In this document: one piece after another, positions 53,161 to 64,000 of the stretch
Layout: each line of letters begins with the position of its first letter
Numbering within the stretch: the stretch's first letter is position 1
Source: Podospora bellae-mahoneyi
Lineage: Eukaryota > Ascomycota > Sordariomycetes > Sordariales > Podosporaceae
NCBI RefSeq assembly: GCF_035222275.1
Contig: NW_026946359.1
Span: forward strand, 3,968,001 to 4,032,000
Direction: 5' to 3'
DNA: 64,000 nucleotides
The notes under the pieces: model-generated
Database searches by the model: none
Told to the model about the DNA's origin: nothing
Seen by the model: the letters and a program-made list of their open reading frames with translations, nothing else
Program-made: the position numbers and the translations under genes

Positions 53161-55545
53161 TCACATTACGTTACACTCCTTATCGTTATCCGCGTGCCTC
53201 TTAATCTTACCATTCCGAGGAGGACCAACTTCCATCGGCGTGCCACCAGAGACCGCCGCACGAATGGCAGCCAGGCGCACCTTTGCGCGCTCGTCGCCCG
53301 CATCGGCCGCCTTGACATACCAAACGTTTGCTTCGAGGATATCTCGTCTGCACCCGATGCCCATTTCAGTGAAATAGCCAACAGCATACTGCGCTTTTAC
53401 ATAGCCTAGTCATAAAAGTTAGAATACTGGTTATCTCGGAGAGCAGAGAAGTAACATACCAAGCTCTGCCGACCTCCTCGCCCACTCATAAGCTTCTTCC
53501 TCATCCTTTTCCAGGACTGGCTCTGCTCCAACCATATACCAAGCACAGAGACCCATCATGGCAGCCGCATGCCCTCTTTCCGCGGCACCCGTGTAAAAAT
53601 GTACGCTCAAAGCTGGATCCCTAGGACAGCCGAGCTTTCCATGCTCATAAGCGTCTCCCATCCTGAAATTCGCTTCGGGATGCCCCAAGTCCGCCGCCTG
53701 CGTGAAAAGCTCAGCCGCATAACTTTCGTCCAAGAAGATGTCGTCTCCGTATCCAGTCTCGTAGAGGCAGCCGAGGTGGTATGGGGCGGCATTGTAGATG
53801 TTGTCAGCAGCCTCAGCCGCGAGCTTCAACCACTTGATGCCTTCCCTGTACCGCTTCTCTCCCAGATCGCCCGACAAGCACGCTTTGCCCAACCTTGTCA
53901 TGGCGCCTGGATGCCTCTTGGAAGCAGCTGTGCGGAGAAATTGGACAGCCTTTGCGGGGTCCTTGCGGCAGCCCCAGCCAAACTCGTAACACAAGGCGGT
54001 GCGGTACGCCGATTCTGCGTGGCCGTGCTTGGCAGCGAGTACAAACAGCGGAAATGCCGAATTGTAATCCTCCTTCCCCTTGCTGAACAGACCCGACGCG
54101 TAACCATCGGCCAGGTAGTACTGTGCGAAGGGGTAGCCGTTGTTGGACAGCTTCTGGAGAATTGCTCGCGCTTCACGAATCAAGTCGTGCGGTGAGGAAG
54201 GTGAAGGCTGCCCATCAGGTGTGCCGACTTTCGGACTCTTGGTCCGTTTCATGTCCTCGAAGTCAATGCCTTCTTCTTGCGCAGTTGCGATCAAGAAAAC
54301 GGCAAACGAATAGAGAATGGAATAGTCGTTTGTCTTCTTGACATTTTGCCGGTACATCTCCAGTGTCTTTTGGGCGCTGAGGAGAGACGCATTGTTTCCG
54401 ACTGCAGAGCGCAACTGCGAATTGTCAAATGTGATGGGCGCTGGCGCAGGTTGAGGATACGGCACATTGAGCAGTTCAGCAAAGGAGGAAGGCCTCGTTT
54501 CTGGAGATTTCCTCGTGGAATGAGCAGACGGTGCCCGATTTCCACTTCCCAGCAAGCCCGGAGACCGCCCTCGCGCTCCATAGTCAGAGTACACAGAATA
54601 CGAAGACTGCGGCCGAGGCAACGAGCTCCTTCTGTAGCCATTCGTCGTCGGCGTCAAGTGGCGGTTGATGGCGGCGCCGGTCTCGGCAAGATTTGGGTTC
54701 GACTGCGCTCTTGGATCTTGCTCAACGTTCATACTCGTCGGTCGTGGGAGAAAGGCCGAATGGTGATAGTGCAGCTGTGGCACAGGTTCTGGCGGAGTGG
54801 CGGCATCGTCAATGATGGAACTCACAGTTGACGCATCTGCCGAGTTGTCCTGGCAGTCTGACGGGTCGAGAACACCAGATACTGAACTTGCGCTCGTCGT
54901 CGCCGAGATGTCAGCCGAGTTTGGCTGCTGGGATGTACTGGCAGTCGTGTTCGACTCTCTACTGTTCCGATTCATGCCTTGCCTCCTCGAAGTATCGCTC
55001 AAACTTAGTTCGTCAAAGTCGGCGCCCAGAATATGGCTGTTGCTTGCCTGGCTAGAGAGAGCTGGACCGGAAGCCGGTAGAGACATCGACATTTTGGTGC
55101 CATTTGTTATGTTTCGGAGACCCAGCGCATCGGGAGTCGAGCTTTGCTGGAGGCCGTGCTCGTGCACTGGGGTATGCGGTGGGGGGGTTGGAGCGTCGGG
55201 TGTTTTGGGCAAAGCACGGTCGAGGCGGGCGGAGACAGCTGGAGCAGTGGAAGCACCACCGGCGGGTCCGCCTGCGGAAAGATGTGTCTCGATGTTGCCC
55301 GTCGAGGGCCGGGTCCAGTCGTTGGGTTGGAAATTGACTTTGACAGGCGACACAGGCGATTGTCGTAACCTCGGCGACTCGGACACAGCGGGGACGCCAG
55401 GCAACGGCTTTGCATTCTCTCCCCAGTCGTAGCGGTCAGCCGGCAACACACTGTGCACTGGAACGGGCTTCCGGCGACTGGGGCTGCCGGTCGAAGTTGA
55501 TGGAGCCGCTCGCGGCGGAGAAGAAGAAGTGGTGAGGGCCGCCAT
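53161..55545 (-). CDS. Chitin synthase activator of the Skt5/Chs4 family (Sel1 repeats, CaaX box)
   Basis: In yeast, Skt5/Chs4 activates and localises Chs3, the class IV chitin synthase. Two exons, complement(53161..53405, 53460..55545), 776 aa; the 54-nt intron (GTATGT..GACTAG) joins ARRSAELG to YVKAQYAVG in phase. The N-terminal 380 residues are Ser/Pro-rich and probably disordered. The Sel1-like repeats occupy about 460-755: FAQYYLADGYASGL, AESAYRTALCYEFGWG, GAMTRLGKACLSGDLG, APYHLGCLYETGYGD, PEANFRMGDAYEHG, AAMMGLCAWYMVGAE, and a last one formed by exon 2. The protein ends KECNVM: Cys773 starts a CaaX farnesylation box, as in yeast Chs4. The class IV chitin synthase lies head-to-head 4.5 kb away, which supports the role. 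Confidence 0.9.
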
Positions 55546-58310
55546 TATGCTACACTGATGAAGTCGTCGTCGGTCCTGCTGGGACCGATGGCTTTGCTTT
55601 CTTTCCCCACGAGTTCCTTGTTTTGCCGTTGCTCTTTGGATGGCGCCGGTTCCCAGTGAATGGTAAGGGTAGGCTTTCGAGATGGCGGACGTTCAAACGG
55701 TCAAGTTGCAGACGGGTGCAGGTTGGCTAGACAGAACGGGAGCTGATGAACAGGTGGGTTGATAATATATGCTGGTGAGGGATGCGGGACAGTAACGAGT
55801 GATAGCGACAGACAGAAAACAGCGAAGGTGTGTCGTTTTAAAAAAGGAACTTTGTCGGAGGGGGTCTCAGCGAGCGTTGGGATGATGAAGCCGGAAGCGA
55901 ACGACTGGATCCAAAGAAGGAATTAAGTCTATTCAGCAGAAGCCTTGGTATGGATTCAGGGACTGAGGGACTGGGGAGATCAGCAGTAAAAGGCGGCCCC
56001 AAATGGCGGACTATGGGTGGCTCTGCAGGCCCGACAGACGCTGTGCGTCCTTCCCCAGTCACCCCCGTCATAACTGCAGCCGGACATAAACCCACCGTTC
56101 ATCAAAACGCGAGGTTGGAAGACCTCAGTCCAAGTTAACTGCAAGCGTCTCCGTTTGAGTCAACTCGACGAATACTCCAGAACCTTTCATCTGAGATCTG
56201 GCCTGCCACGCCTGCTCAGACACTCATCATCGGGCGGCTGAGGTCATCGAGCATTCCTCGCAATTCTCAGACGGCAAGCACCGCGCATCTGCATCTGCAT
56301 GCCTCACTCGACGTCTAGGCCCAGCCACTGGACTTCTCCCGCCACCCCTCCAGCCTCGTCGCGCAATTCCATGGGAGAGGGGTGTCAACAGTCAGCGACG
56401 CAACCGGTCACAGCGTTCACACAAGCGAAAAGCCATCCAAGCCATTGTGTCTTGCCCTCTGCCGCCAGCACCGAAAACTTGGAAACCTGGACCATATCCG
56501 AGCAGGGCATATGAATAGCAACCCGCAGTCTCAGATACGGACAACATCATGTGCTGCGCCATATTCCCCCCCGAACTGAAATGCCGCTGTTTCTATTGAA
56601 GAGAGGGCTGCTCCAAAAGCCAAGCCTTGGGATTCTCAACTAGTATTCTCCCGCATCACCAGCTTACTTCTGGGGCTTGATACGATGCGTGATTTGTTGA
56701 GACACTGAGGGGCAAGTTGAAATACGGCAGCGTCAAAAGTAAAAGCTGTTGCTAGCGCATAGAGACCCCTATTTCTCCGCTGGGATCGTATTTCAGACAA
56801 AGAGCCAACGAGACCAAGCCGGGCCTCCTCCGAAAGGTCCACTGACGCCTCAAAACGCAGGGTCCTCAGCGTGGCACAATATGGCGTAGGTGGTTGGCTG
56901 GAATGTTGATTTTGGAAGAAGAAACAAGCCGCTCGCCGCAAATGCGTCATCCTCGACGTAGGAAACAGTTGGCTTGGCATGTTGATACATGCAAATACTT
57001 GATATCCCCTCGGTCTGGCTATAATTCTATGATATAAGACAGTCCGGTGGTTCGAAGCCCGCAAGGACCTGGGCCTCAACTCCCTGTGACTTCATCGCCC
57101 TTCTCAACTCCCAAAGGCAGACCGAGCGGAAAGCAATACGGAAGCAGGGCCTGCTGTCTTGGTCAGTACTATGCCGCTCGTGTTTCTACCTATGGATGCT
57201 GACGGTTTCCAAGCACTATCCAGGAAATTCCGGAATATTGTTGGCCAAAACCTCGAAGATCTCACTGCTCACAGCCGACTTTTGCAGTATTTTTTTTTTT
57301 TTTGAGAGCCTGCCGTAAGGCTGGGTCGACTTATACTACGGTCCTTGGCATGGATGCACCGCATCAGGCGGTCGACGTCTCTTGCGCGGCAGTGGTGATC
57401 GCCGGCGGTTCCACAACATGGTGGTCCATCGAAGACGAGCCGGACAGCCGGACAAGTTGTTTGCTCGCTGTAGCACTTTGACAGTATCACCAATACGACT
57501 GGAGGAAGACGCCCGCCATACGAGCTACACCAATTCTCTTCTTTTTAAACGCTGCCAGCGGCGATTTTACACAGTAGAAAACTTCATTCTCTTCAACTCG
57601 CAGATGGGCCCGAGTATGACATGTGAGCATCTTTCGGTTTAAAATGTAACTCTGCACAGTCGATACGAAGTTGCAAGTGTCAAGTGTGGATTATTGGACA
57701 GGCTTCCCCGGATTTACCGCGAAAATAATCATCTCTACCAGTATCGACCGGCATGGGCAACAAGGGCTGACGACCGCCTCCTTTCTTTTGTTCTTGAGAA
57801 ATTCTCGCCATCGGAATGCGGAGAGAACGCCCCTTGCTTGTTTCTATAGACACCATCGGAGAAACCGAGCAACCGGGAAACGGCCATGGGGACGGGATTG
57901 TCGGAGACATATACGTCGGTTGTACTCCAGTTGTAAGTTGTCGCAGATATATCGCGATGACGCCCATTCATTTCGCAACTTGTGGCTTCTCCTTTCCTGG
58001 CTCATAGGAGACTTCTCAAAACTTGATATAGCCTCGTGATCTGAAACCTGGAAGCGGCAGCAAACCTGGACGCGGGGGGATCGATCCCCGGAAAAGACTG
58101 CTCCTGCATCACACTCAGACCTAGATGAGCATGAAGAAGGCCACAGAACAGCAGAGCTCGACTTCCAGACTCCAAGCTGCTCCCGCCTTGGCCCGGTATC
58201 GTCGATGGAGGGGACGTCTCACGGGAAATAGTGCCAGAGGTTGTGTTTGGCTCACTGTACTTTTACCCCGCGTGTCTCTAACACGAGGTTGGAGCGGAGC
58301 GTTCCGTGAA

Positions 58311-58362
58311 CAGCCACCAGCCACCAGCCACCGGTCACTAGGTACCGACCACCGACCACCGG
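58311..58362. repeat. Short tandem repeat patch
   Basis: Imperfect CCACCAG units followed by CGACCAC units with a degenerate middle, in non-coding DNA. Confidence 0.6.
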
Positions 58363-58986
58363 CATTCATGGCATCAACACCAAGTAAAATCATTGCAAGG
58401 AGAACTGCTGCTTTCGGTAGAGCTTCGCATGGTGGTCGCAAGAGGGTGTGGTTGCATGGCATCGCATTCTTCGACATGCACACTGCCGAGGGGCAGGCAT
58501 AAGCTTAGATGCTGCTGATGTCACCCAAGGGTTTATTTTAGTGCGACACCACGCGGGCTTGATTGGTTGATCAAATCATGTGGGGGCCCATGGGCTTGGC
58601 GCCGCCTCTGGTGCAATCAAACGTTAAAAGCTGCCAAAAATGCCAACACGAGAGCCTCCCTCCGAAGCCCAGCAGAGACAAAAACAACAACAACAACAAA
58701 GCAGGTTTTTGGATGTTGACGACTTTCTTGATTCTGTGACAAGTCTGCTTCCATGGCAACCCCCAGTTCGAGCACTATCCTCAACAAGATACACAGTTGT
58801 ACACTATGCACAAATAATAGAATCCTGTTGTGATGACTGCGCCTGTATCCGTAACCTCTCGGGCAGCTTACTGATTCCATCTTGATCGCAACTAGTCCCC
58901 CTTTCATCTGGCAGAAGCCAGAGTTGAGGGTTCGTGCAATTTCCCCTGGTCCTTCTGTCAGCGGGACATATGCATTATGCTAGTAT

Positions 58987-58998
58987 AACCCTAACCCC
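58987..58998. promoter_or_regulatory. Telobox AACCCTAACCCC upstream of the chitin synthase gene
   Basis: Second telomere-type motif of the window, about 1 kb upstream of the chitin synthase ATG and in the same strand orientation as the one upstream of cyt-4. Function inferred only. Confidence 0.4.
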
Positions 58999-60015
58999 TC
59001 GACGATCTAAATTCCCCGCGTGTCTCAGCGCAGCAAGGGCCAGCCAAGGGCAGCCACAGTGAGAAAACATACGAGGTTTGCTGGAATGCACGGTGCCGGG
59101 CACTCCCCTGGCCTGAAAGTGCAAGCAAAAGGAAATCAATCGCGACTCCCGATTCTCTTCCAGTTGCTCGTCAAGCCCTCAGAAGGCCCGCCTCACCTTT
59201 CGTCTTTCGTTTGGCTCTGTCGCTTGTTTTGGTTGCTCAACCGCCAACAGCCAACCGCCAACCGCCATAAAGTCCGAGAGCTGCAGGGCCCAGTATCCAA
59301 TTGCCTGCCATCCGATCCGCCTGCGTCGAATCTCCCACTTGCCAAAGATCGATCCGACGAGCTTTCGAAACGCCCGGTATTGGCGTGGGTTGTTTATCCT
59401 GCCGTTGTCCTGCCGTTTGAAACCTCAGCTGGATTCTACCGGACCGTCGTCGAGAGCTCTTCGTGCCTGTGTCCGTCTCTTTTAAGGGGACCCCCTTTCC
59501 AACGGCCTTGGGAAGCTTAGGGGAGCAACAAGTCTGCGCCGCTTCCATCTTTTTACGGACCTCTTCCAACCTTGCTGCTGTTCATTTCTTGGCATCCGGG
59601 GCAGCTGATTTTTGGTGGCCAGCTAACGCCCGCCATCTCCGTCTCCTGAGAAACCCAGCGCCTCCCCGCCCGCTGCAGTCGCAAGCAGTGGACACTGGCC
59701 AGAAGCTGGGCCGCCAATATAACCAAAATCCTGCCGGGCTCAGCCTCCCGTTTTTTTGACAACAAGTCTTGTGTGAGTTGTTTTCAATCGCAATGCAAGC
59801 ACTTTTCGCAGTCCTGATCTCGAACGACATCGGGTTGTAATTTGTTGGCCTCCTCGACATTCGTCCCATTGCCCACAAGCTGCAAGTCCGTCCCCCGACG
59901 CGCTGGACAGAACCCTTCCTGCATAGGGTGAAGTCCCCCGTCTGATCGCGCGTGCGGTTCGCGAGTCCACAATGATGGAATGCTTTGCTAACATTACTTT
60001 GCGCTTACCAGGACC

Positions 60016-63000
60016 ATGTCCCTCCCCGAACGGCCGGGCGCGAAGCCCTCTTATGAGGAGCGTCACAGCTACCGGCACACGCCCTCACGGCGCCAACGGC
60101 CGGCAGACATCGAGGCCGGGTACGTCCCGGTCGCCGGCCAGTCACACCATCAACGTGGGCCATCAGCCTCCTCCTTCGCCGAGACTATACAGTCTCCTAA
60201 TACAGAAATAGAGAGAACCCCCTTATCGCCGACTGGCGATGCGCCAGCTGCCCCCGAGTCTCCCTTTCAACGTAAACGCAGTCTTATCCGACCCGAACGA
60301 AACAGAATAGGCAAAGACCACCCAAACTACCACTACCGCAAACATGCCGCCAACATGGCCATCCTACCGTCCTCGACCGGCAACGATCCGATCGCCGAAG
60401 ACTTGGAGGGAACCACCGACCTGTCTAACACTGGTTCCAGGAACGAGGAGACGCCGTCAGACGAATCGCCGCCGAGAAAGAAAAGGAACTCGAAACACCA
60501 CCGCGATGCAGATGCGGAAAAGACGACCCGATCAAGACGGAGGTCGAGTGGGGCGAGGCACGGCAAAATCACCAAGGACGGCAAGGGAAACAAGAAGAAG
60601 AAGCATGTGGAGCAGATGAGCCCACCAAGTCTTTGGAACATCTACTGCGCTATCATCACGTTCTGGTGCCCAGGTTTTGTTCTGAAGTGCTTCGGGATGC
60701 CGGCTAAGGCCCAGCAGAGGGCTTGGAGGGAGAAGATGGGACTGATCAGCATCATCTTGTTTATTATGGGGGTTGTCGGTTTTCTCACTTTCGGCTTTAC
60801 GCAGGTTGTCTGTGGCAAACCACCTCTCCGCTTGCGCGTGAACGAAGTTGGCGCGGGCTACATGATTTTCCACGGCTCCGCCTACGACCTTGCATCCTCC
60901 CACCACCCTCCCGCCGAAGGCATTCCCCGCCGTCTTGATGGAAATGGCGCCAACGTCCTCTTCGATCTCCCCGAGAAGCACGGCGGAAAAGATGGCAGCT
61001 TCTTGTTTCAAAACGTCAATGGAAAATGCAAAGGACTGATTAACCCCGCCCCCGGGTCTGACGTCCCTGTTGATGATGGCAATTTAGGCTGGTATTTCCC
61101 CTGCACGACTTTCAACCAGGATGGATCATCAAAGCCAAATACGACGATTCCGTATTATCTCGGCTACGCCTGCCACACCACCGCTCGCTCGAGAGATGAT
61201 TTCTACCTGAAGCTGTCCGGTGCCGCCGATGTGTACTTTACCTGGGACGATATCAAGAATAGCTCCCGCAATCTTGTTGTCTACTCTGGCAATGTACTGG
61301 ATCTGGATCTGCTCAACTGGTTCAACGATACACAGGTCACCTATCCTGACCGCTTCAAGGAGCTCAGAAACCGTGATTCGGCTGCAAACAAGGCGATTCG
61401 GGGCCGCGATATCACCCGTGCTTTCCAGTCGTCCGGTGACAAGCGGAATGCCGAATGTTTCGAGGAGCTCATCAAGGTCGGAACAGTCGATACGGACACT
61501 GTCGGATGCATCGCGTCCAAGGTTGTTCTGTATTGTTCGCTCGTGCTGATTCTTTCGGTTGTTCTCGCAAGGTTCGTTCTTGCTATTATTTTCCAGTGGT
61601 TCATAAGCAAAACCTACGGTGCGAGCAAGACATCACAATCATCCGACCCCCGCAAACGGCAGCAACAGATCGAGGACTGGACGGAGGACATCTATCGGGC
61701 TCCACCGCGGTTCCCCGGCGAGGCTGGAAGCAGTGTTAACGGCTCTTCCGACCGTCAGAGCAAACGCAGCAGCACCTTCTTGCCTACTACCTCTCGTTTC
61801 TCGGCTGTGTATAGCGTAGACCGTTCCCAGCGCAAGTCCTCGGTCCCTACAACCATGGGAGTGCAGAGTGCCGCGGGTCAGCTCCTCAGCCCGAACGCTG
61901 TGTACCGGCATGGTAACGACAGCCGGTCCAGCTTCCTGAAATCCGACCCCTACACGTCTAACGGCACTCCCAGCGACCAAGGCTTTGGCCCTGGTGGGTT
62001 CAAGGAAGGATTCATTCACGAGCGTGTGGTTGCTCAACCGCCGTCCGACTGGATGCCCAATGGTTTCCCGCTCGCTCATGCGATCTGCTTGGTTACAGCC
62101 TATTCGGAGGGTGAACTTGGTATCCGCACAACTTTGGACTCGATCGCCATGACTGATTATCCCAACAGCCACAAGGTGATTCTCGTTATTTGCGACGGTA
62201 TCATCAAGGGCAAGGGTGAACAATACTCGACTCCCGAGATTGTTTTGCGCATGATGAAAGACGAGGTCATCCCTCCTGATCAGGTCCAAGCCTTCTCCTA
62301 CGTGGCGGTAGCCAGTGGCGCCAAGCGACACAATATGGCCAAGATCTATGCTGGATTCTACGACTATGGCGCCGATTCCATCATCCCTACCGAGAAGCAA
62401 CAGCGTGTCCCCATGATGGTCGTGGTCAAGTGCGGCACCCCTGACGAAGCCGTGAAGTCAAAGCCTGGTAATCGCGGCAAGCGGGACAGTCAGATCATCC
62501 TGATGTCCTTCCTCCAAAAGGTTATGTTCGATGAGCGTATGACAGAACTGGAGTACGAGATGTTCAACGGCTTGTGGAGGGTCACGGGCATCTCTCCTGA
62601 TTTCTACGAGATCGTTCTGATGGTGGACGCCGATACCAAGGTTTTCCCCGACAGTCTCACCCACATGATTTCTGCCATGGTCAAGGATCCCGATATCATG
62701 GGCTTGTGCGGTGAAACCAAGATTGCCAACAAGCGAGCAAGCTGGGTATCGGCCATCCAGGTTTTCGAGTACTTTATTTCGCATCATCTCGCCAAGTCAT
62801 TCGAATCGGTCTTTGGTGGTGTCACCTGTCTTCCCGGTTGTTTCTGCATGTACCGCATCAAGGCTCCCAAGGGAGCTCAAAACTACTGGGTTCCCATCCT
62901 GGCCAACCCTGACGTTGTTGAGCACTACTCGGAGAACGTCGTGGATACGCTTCACAAGAAGAACCTTCTGCTGCTTGGTGAAGATCGTTACCTCTCTACG

Positions 63001-63768
63001 CTCATGTTGCGCACCTTCCCCAAGCGCAAGCAAGTCTTCGTCCCCCAGGCTGTCTGCAAAACTACGGTTCCTGATGAGTTCATGGTCCTGCTTTCTCAAC
63101 GTCGTCGCTGGATCAACTCGACCATTCACAACCTGATGGAACTTGTTCTTGTCAGAGATTTGTGTGGAACATTCTGCTTCAGTATGCAGTTTGTCGTCTT
63201 CATCGAACTCATCGGTACTCTTGTGCTGCCTGCCGCCATTGCCTTTACCTTCTATGTTGGTAAGTTGATTCATAAGTACCTCTCTCCTATGGTTTATGCT
63301 GCATGCTAATGTCATTGCTCAGTTATCATCTCGATCGTCAACTCGCCACCTCAGATTATTCCCCTCATTCTTCTTGGTCTCATTCTCGGCTTACCAGCTA
63401 TTCTCATCGTCGTGACAGCCCATAGCTGGTCCTATGTCGTCTGGATGATCATCTATCTCTTCTCACTCCCCATCTGGAACTTTGTACTCCCGACATACGC
63501 ATTCTGGAAGTTTGACGACTTCTCGTGGGGTGACACTCGAAAGACGGCTGGCGAAAAGACGAAGAAGGCTGGCATTGAGTATGAGGGCGAGTTCGACAGC
63601 AGCAAGATCACCATGAAGAGGTGGGCCGAGTTTGAGCGCGACCGCAGAATCAGAGCCAACTATTGGGCATCAAGCGAGAACATTGCCGGCGGTAGCCAAC
63701 AACAACAACCGCTGCAGGGGCATCCACACGGGCATGGACCATATGACGACTACTATTCGGACGTGTGA
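60016..63768 (+). CDS. chs-4: Class IV chitin synthase (Chs3 type)
   Basis: Plasma-membrane GT2 enzyme polymerising UDP-GlcNAc into chitin. Exons 60016..63259 and 63323..63768, 1,229 aa; the 63-nt intron (GTAAGT..GCTCAG) joins AFTFYV to [10 protein letters not shown] in phase. Order: a basic, disordered N-terminus (1-200); two membrane helices (near 215 and 245); a cytochrome-b5-like domain (about 270-430) typical of classes IV and V; a third helix (about 500-525); and the catalytic core with [16 protein letters not shown] (Asp871 and Asp873), GEDRYL (Glu989-Asp990) and QRRRW (1028-1032). Three or more membrane helices and a Gln/His/Gly tail ending YYSDV close it. Neurospora chs-4 is of about the same length. 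No myosin motor is present, which excludes classes V and VII. The symbol is by family; class IV naming varies between species. Confidence 0.95.
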
Positions 63769-64000
63769 AAAAAAAAACTACGGTTATGGCTTTTTTACCA
63801 GAGGTGTCGATTGTTGTTTGGACATGATTTTCATTTTCAGCGAAAAGAAGACTATTGATTTATAAAAGACGACTGCGATTGTTTGGCGGTTCGTCGGAGC
63901 AGCGTGATGGGGGGCTGTGTGATTTGCTTCTTTTTTGTTTGTGTATGGATGGGATTGGAGAGGAGAGCCCGATTGGGGAGGCTTGGTGTTAATTTTTGTG

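Larger units (their letters stand above)
55546..60015. other. Long region between divergent activator and chitin synthase genes
   Basis: 4.5 kb shared upstream region. It holds a T15 run (57289-57303), a short tandem-repeat patch (58311-58362), and a telobox (58987-58998). Frames up to 147 codons (56636-57079, minus) show no family. The last kilobase is CT-rich and probably includes a long 5' leader of the chitin synthase gene. Confidence 0.5.

Noticed and set aside
57045-57075. GGTTCGAAGCCC resembling a tRNA B box
   Set aside because: No matching A box, acceptor stem or anticodon arm could be built around it.
56636-57079. Minus-strand frame of 147 codons
   Set aside because: No start context, domain or splice partner; lies in the divergent promoter region.
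57289-57303. T15 run as a possible poly-A tail of a retroposed copy
   Set aside because: No target-site duplication and no recognisable body next to it.

Overview
The window is nuclear DNA of a filamentous ascomycete, most likely a sordariomycete near Neurospora, Podospora or Chaetomium. The evidence is short spliceosomal introns (53-76 nt, GT..AG), long intergenic regions, GC-rich exons, fungal-specific families (class IV chitin synthase, GT34 mannosyltransferase, DUF3500, a GH17 BtgE-like protein, a CYT-4-type mitochondrial RNase), and one AT-rich island that looks like repeat-induced point mutation (RIP) debris. All products are called from family recognition of the translated sequence. 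Exon joints were chosen by splice consensus, reading phase and continuity of the conserved protein, not from transcripts.

Layout. 1-2904: 3' part of MED16 (Mediator tail), cut by the window edge. 3.1-5.7 kb: two minus-strand metabolic or unknown genes (DUF3500 protein; small ABM-like barrel protein). 5.7-8.0 kb: intergenic DNA with a degenerate local repeat and a frameshifted esterase relic. 8.2-13.2 kb: two lineage-type genes of unknown function, a coiled-coil protein and a 1,076-residue single-pass glycoprotein. 17.6-22.8 kb: MNN10-like alpha-1,6-mannosyltransferase and a secreted GH16 glucanase. 23.3-29.3 kb: QRI7 (mitochondrial t6A synthesis), PRE2 (proteasome beta5) and a REG1-like PP1 regulatory subunit. 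29.3-34.8 kb: 5.5 kb in which I can support no gene. 34.8-39.3 kb: TRM5, an AlkB-type dioxygenase and NUS1. 39.8-40.5 kb: AT-rich island. 40.9-47.1 kb: SEC10 (exocyst) converging on a CYT-4/DSS1-type mitochondrial exoribonuclease. 49.3-63.8 kb: GH17 wall glucanase, an SKT5/CHS4-type chitin synthase activator with a C-terminal CaaX box, and a class IV (Chs3-type) chitin synthase read divergently from the activator.

Functional themes. Cell wall and glycosylation genes recur: MNN10 (N-glycan mannan backbone), NUS1 (dolichol synthesis feeding glycosylation), GH16, GH17, and the activator/chitin synthase pair, whose yeast counterparts (Skt5/Chs4 and Chs3) are physical and functional partners. SEC10 belongs to the exocyst that delivers such wall enzymes to the growing tip. 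A second theme is tRNA position 37 and mitochondrial RNA: QRI7 (t6A37), TRM5 (m1G37) and CYT-4. No CRISPR array, rRNA, convincing tRNA or intact mobile element was seen. The most interesting items are the adjacency of the chitin synthase with its activator, the unknown glycoprotein, a PIP-box-like N-terminus on the AlkB protein, and two stop-free, length-multiple-of-three introns.
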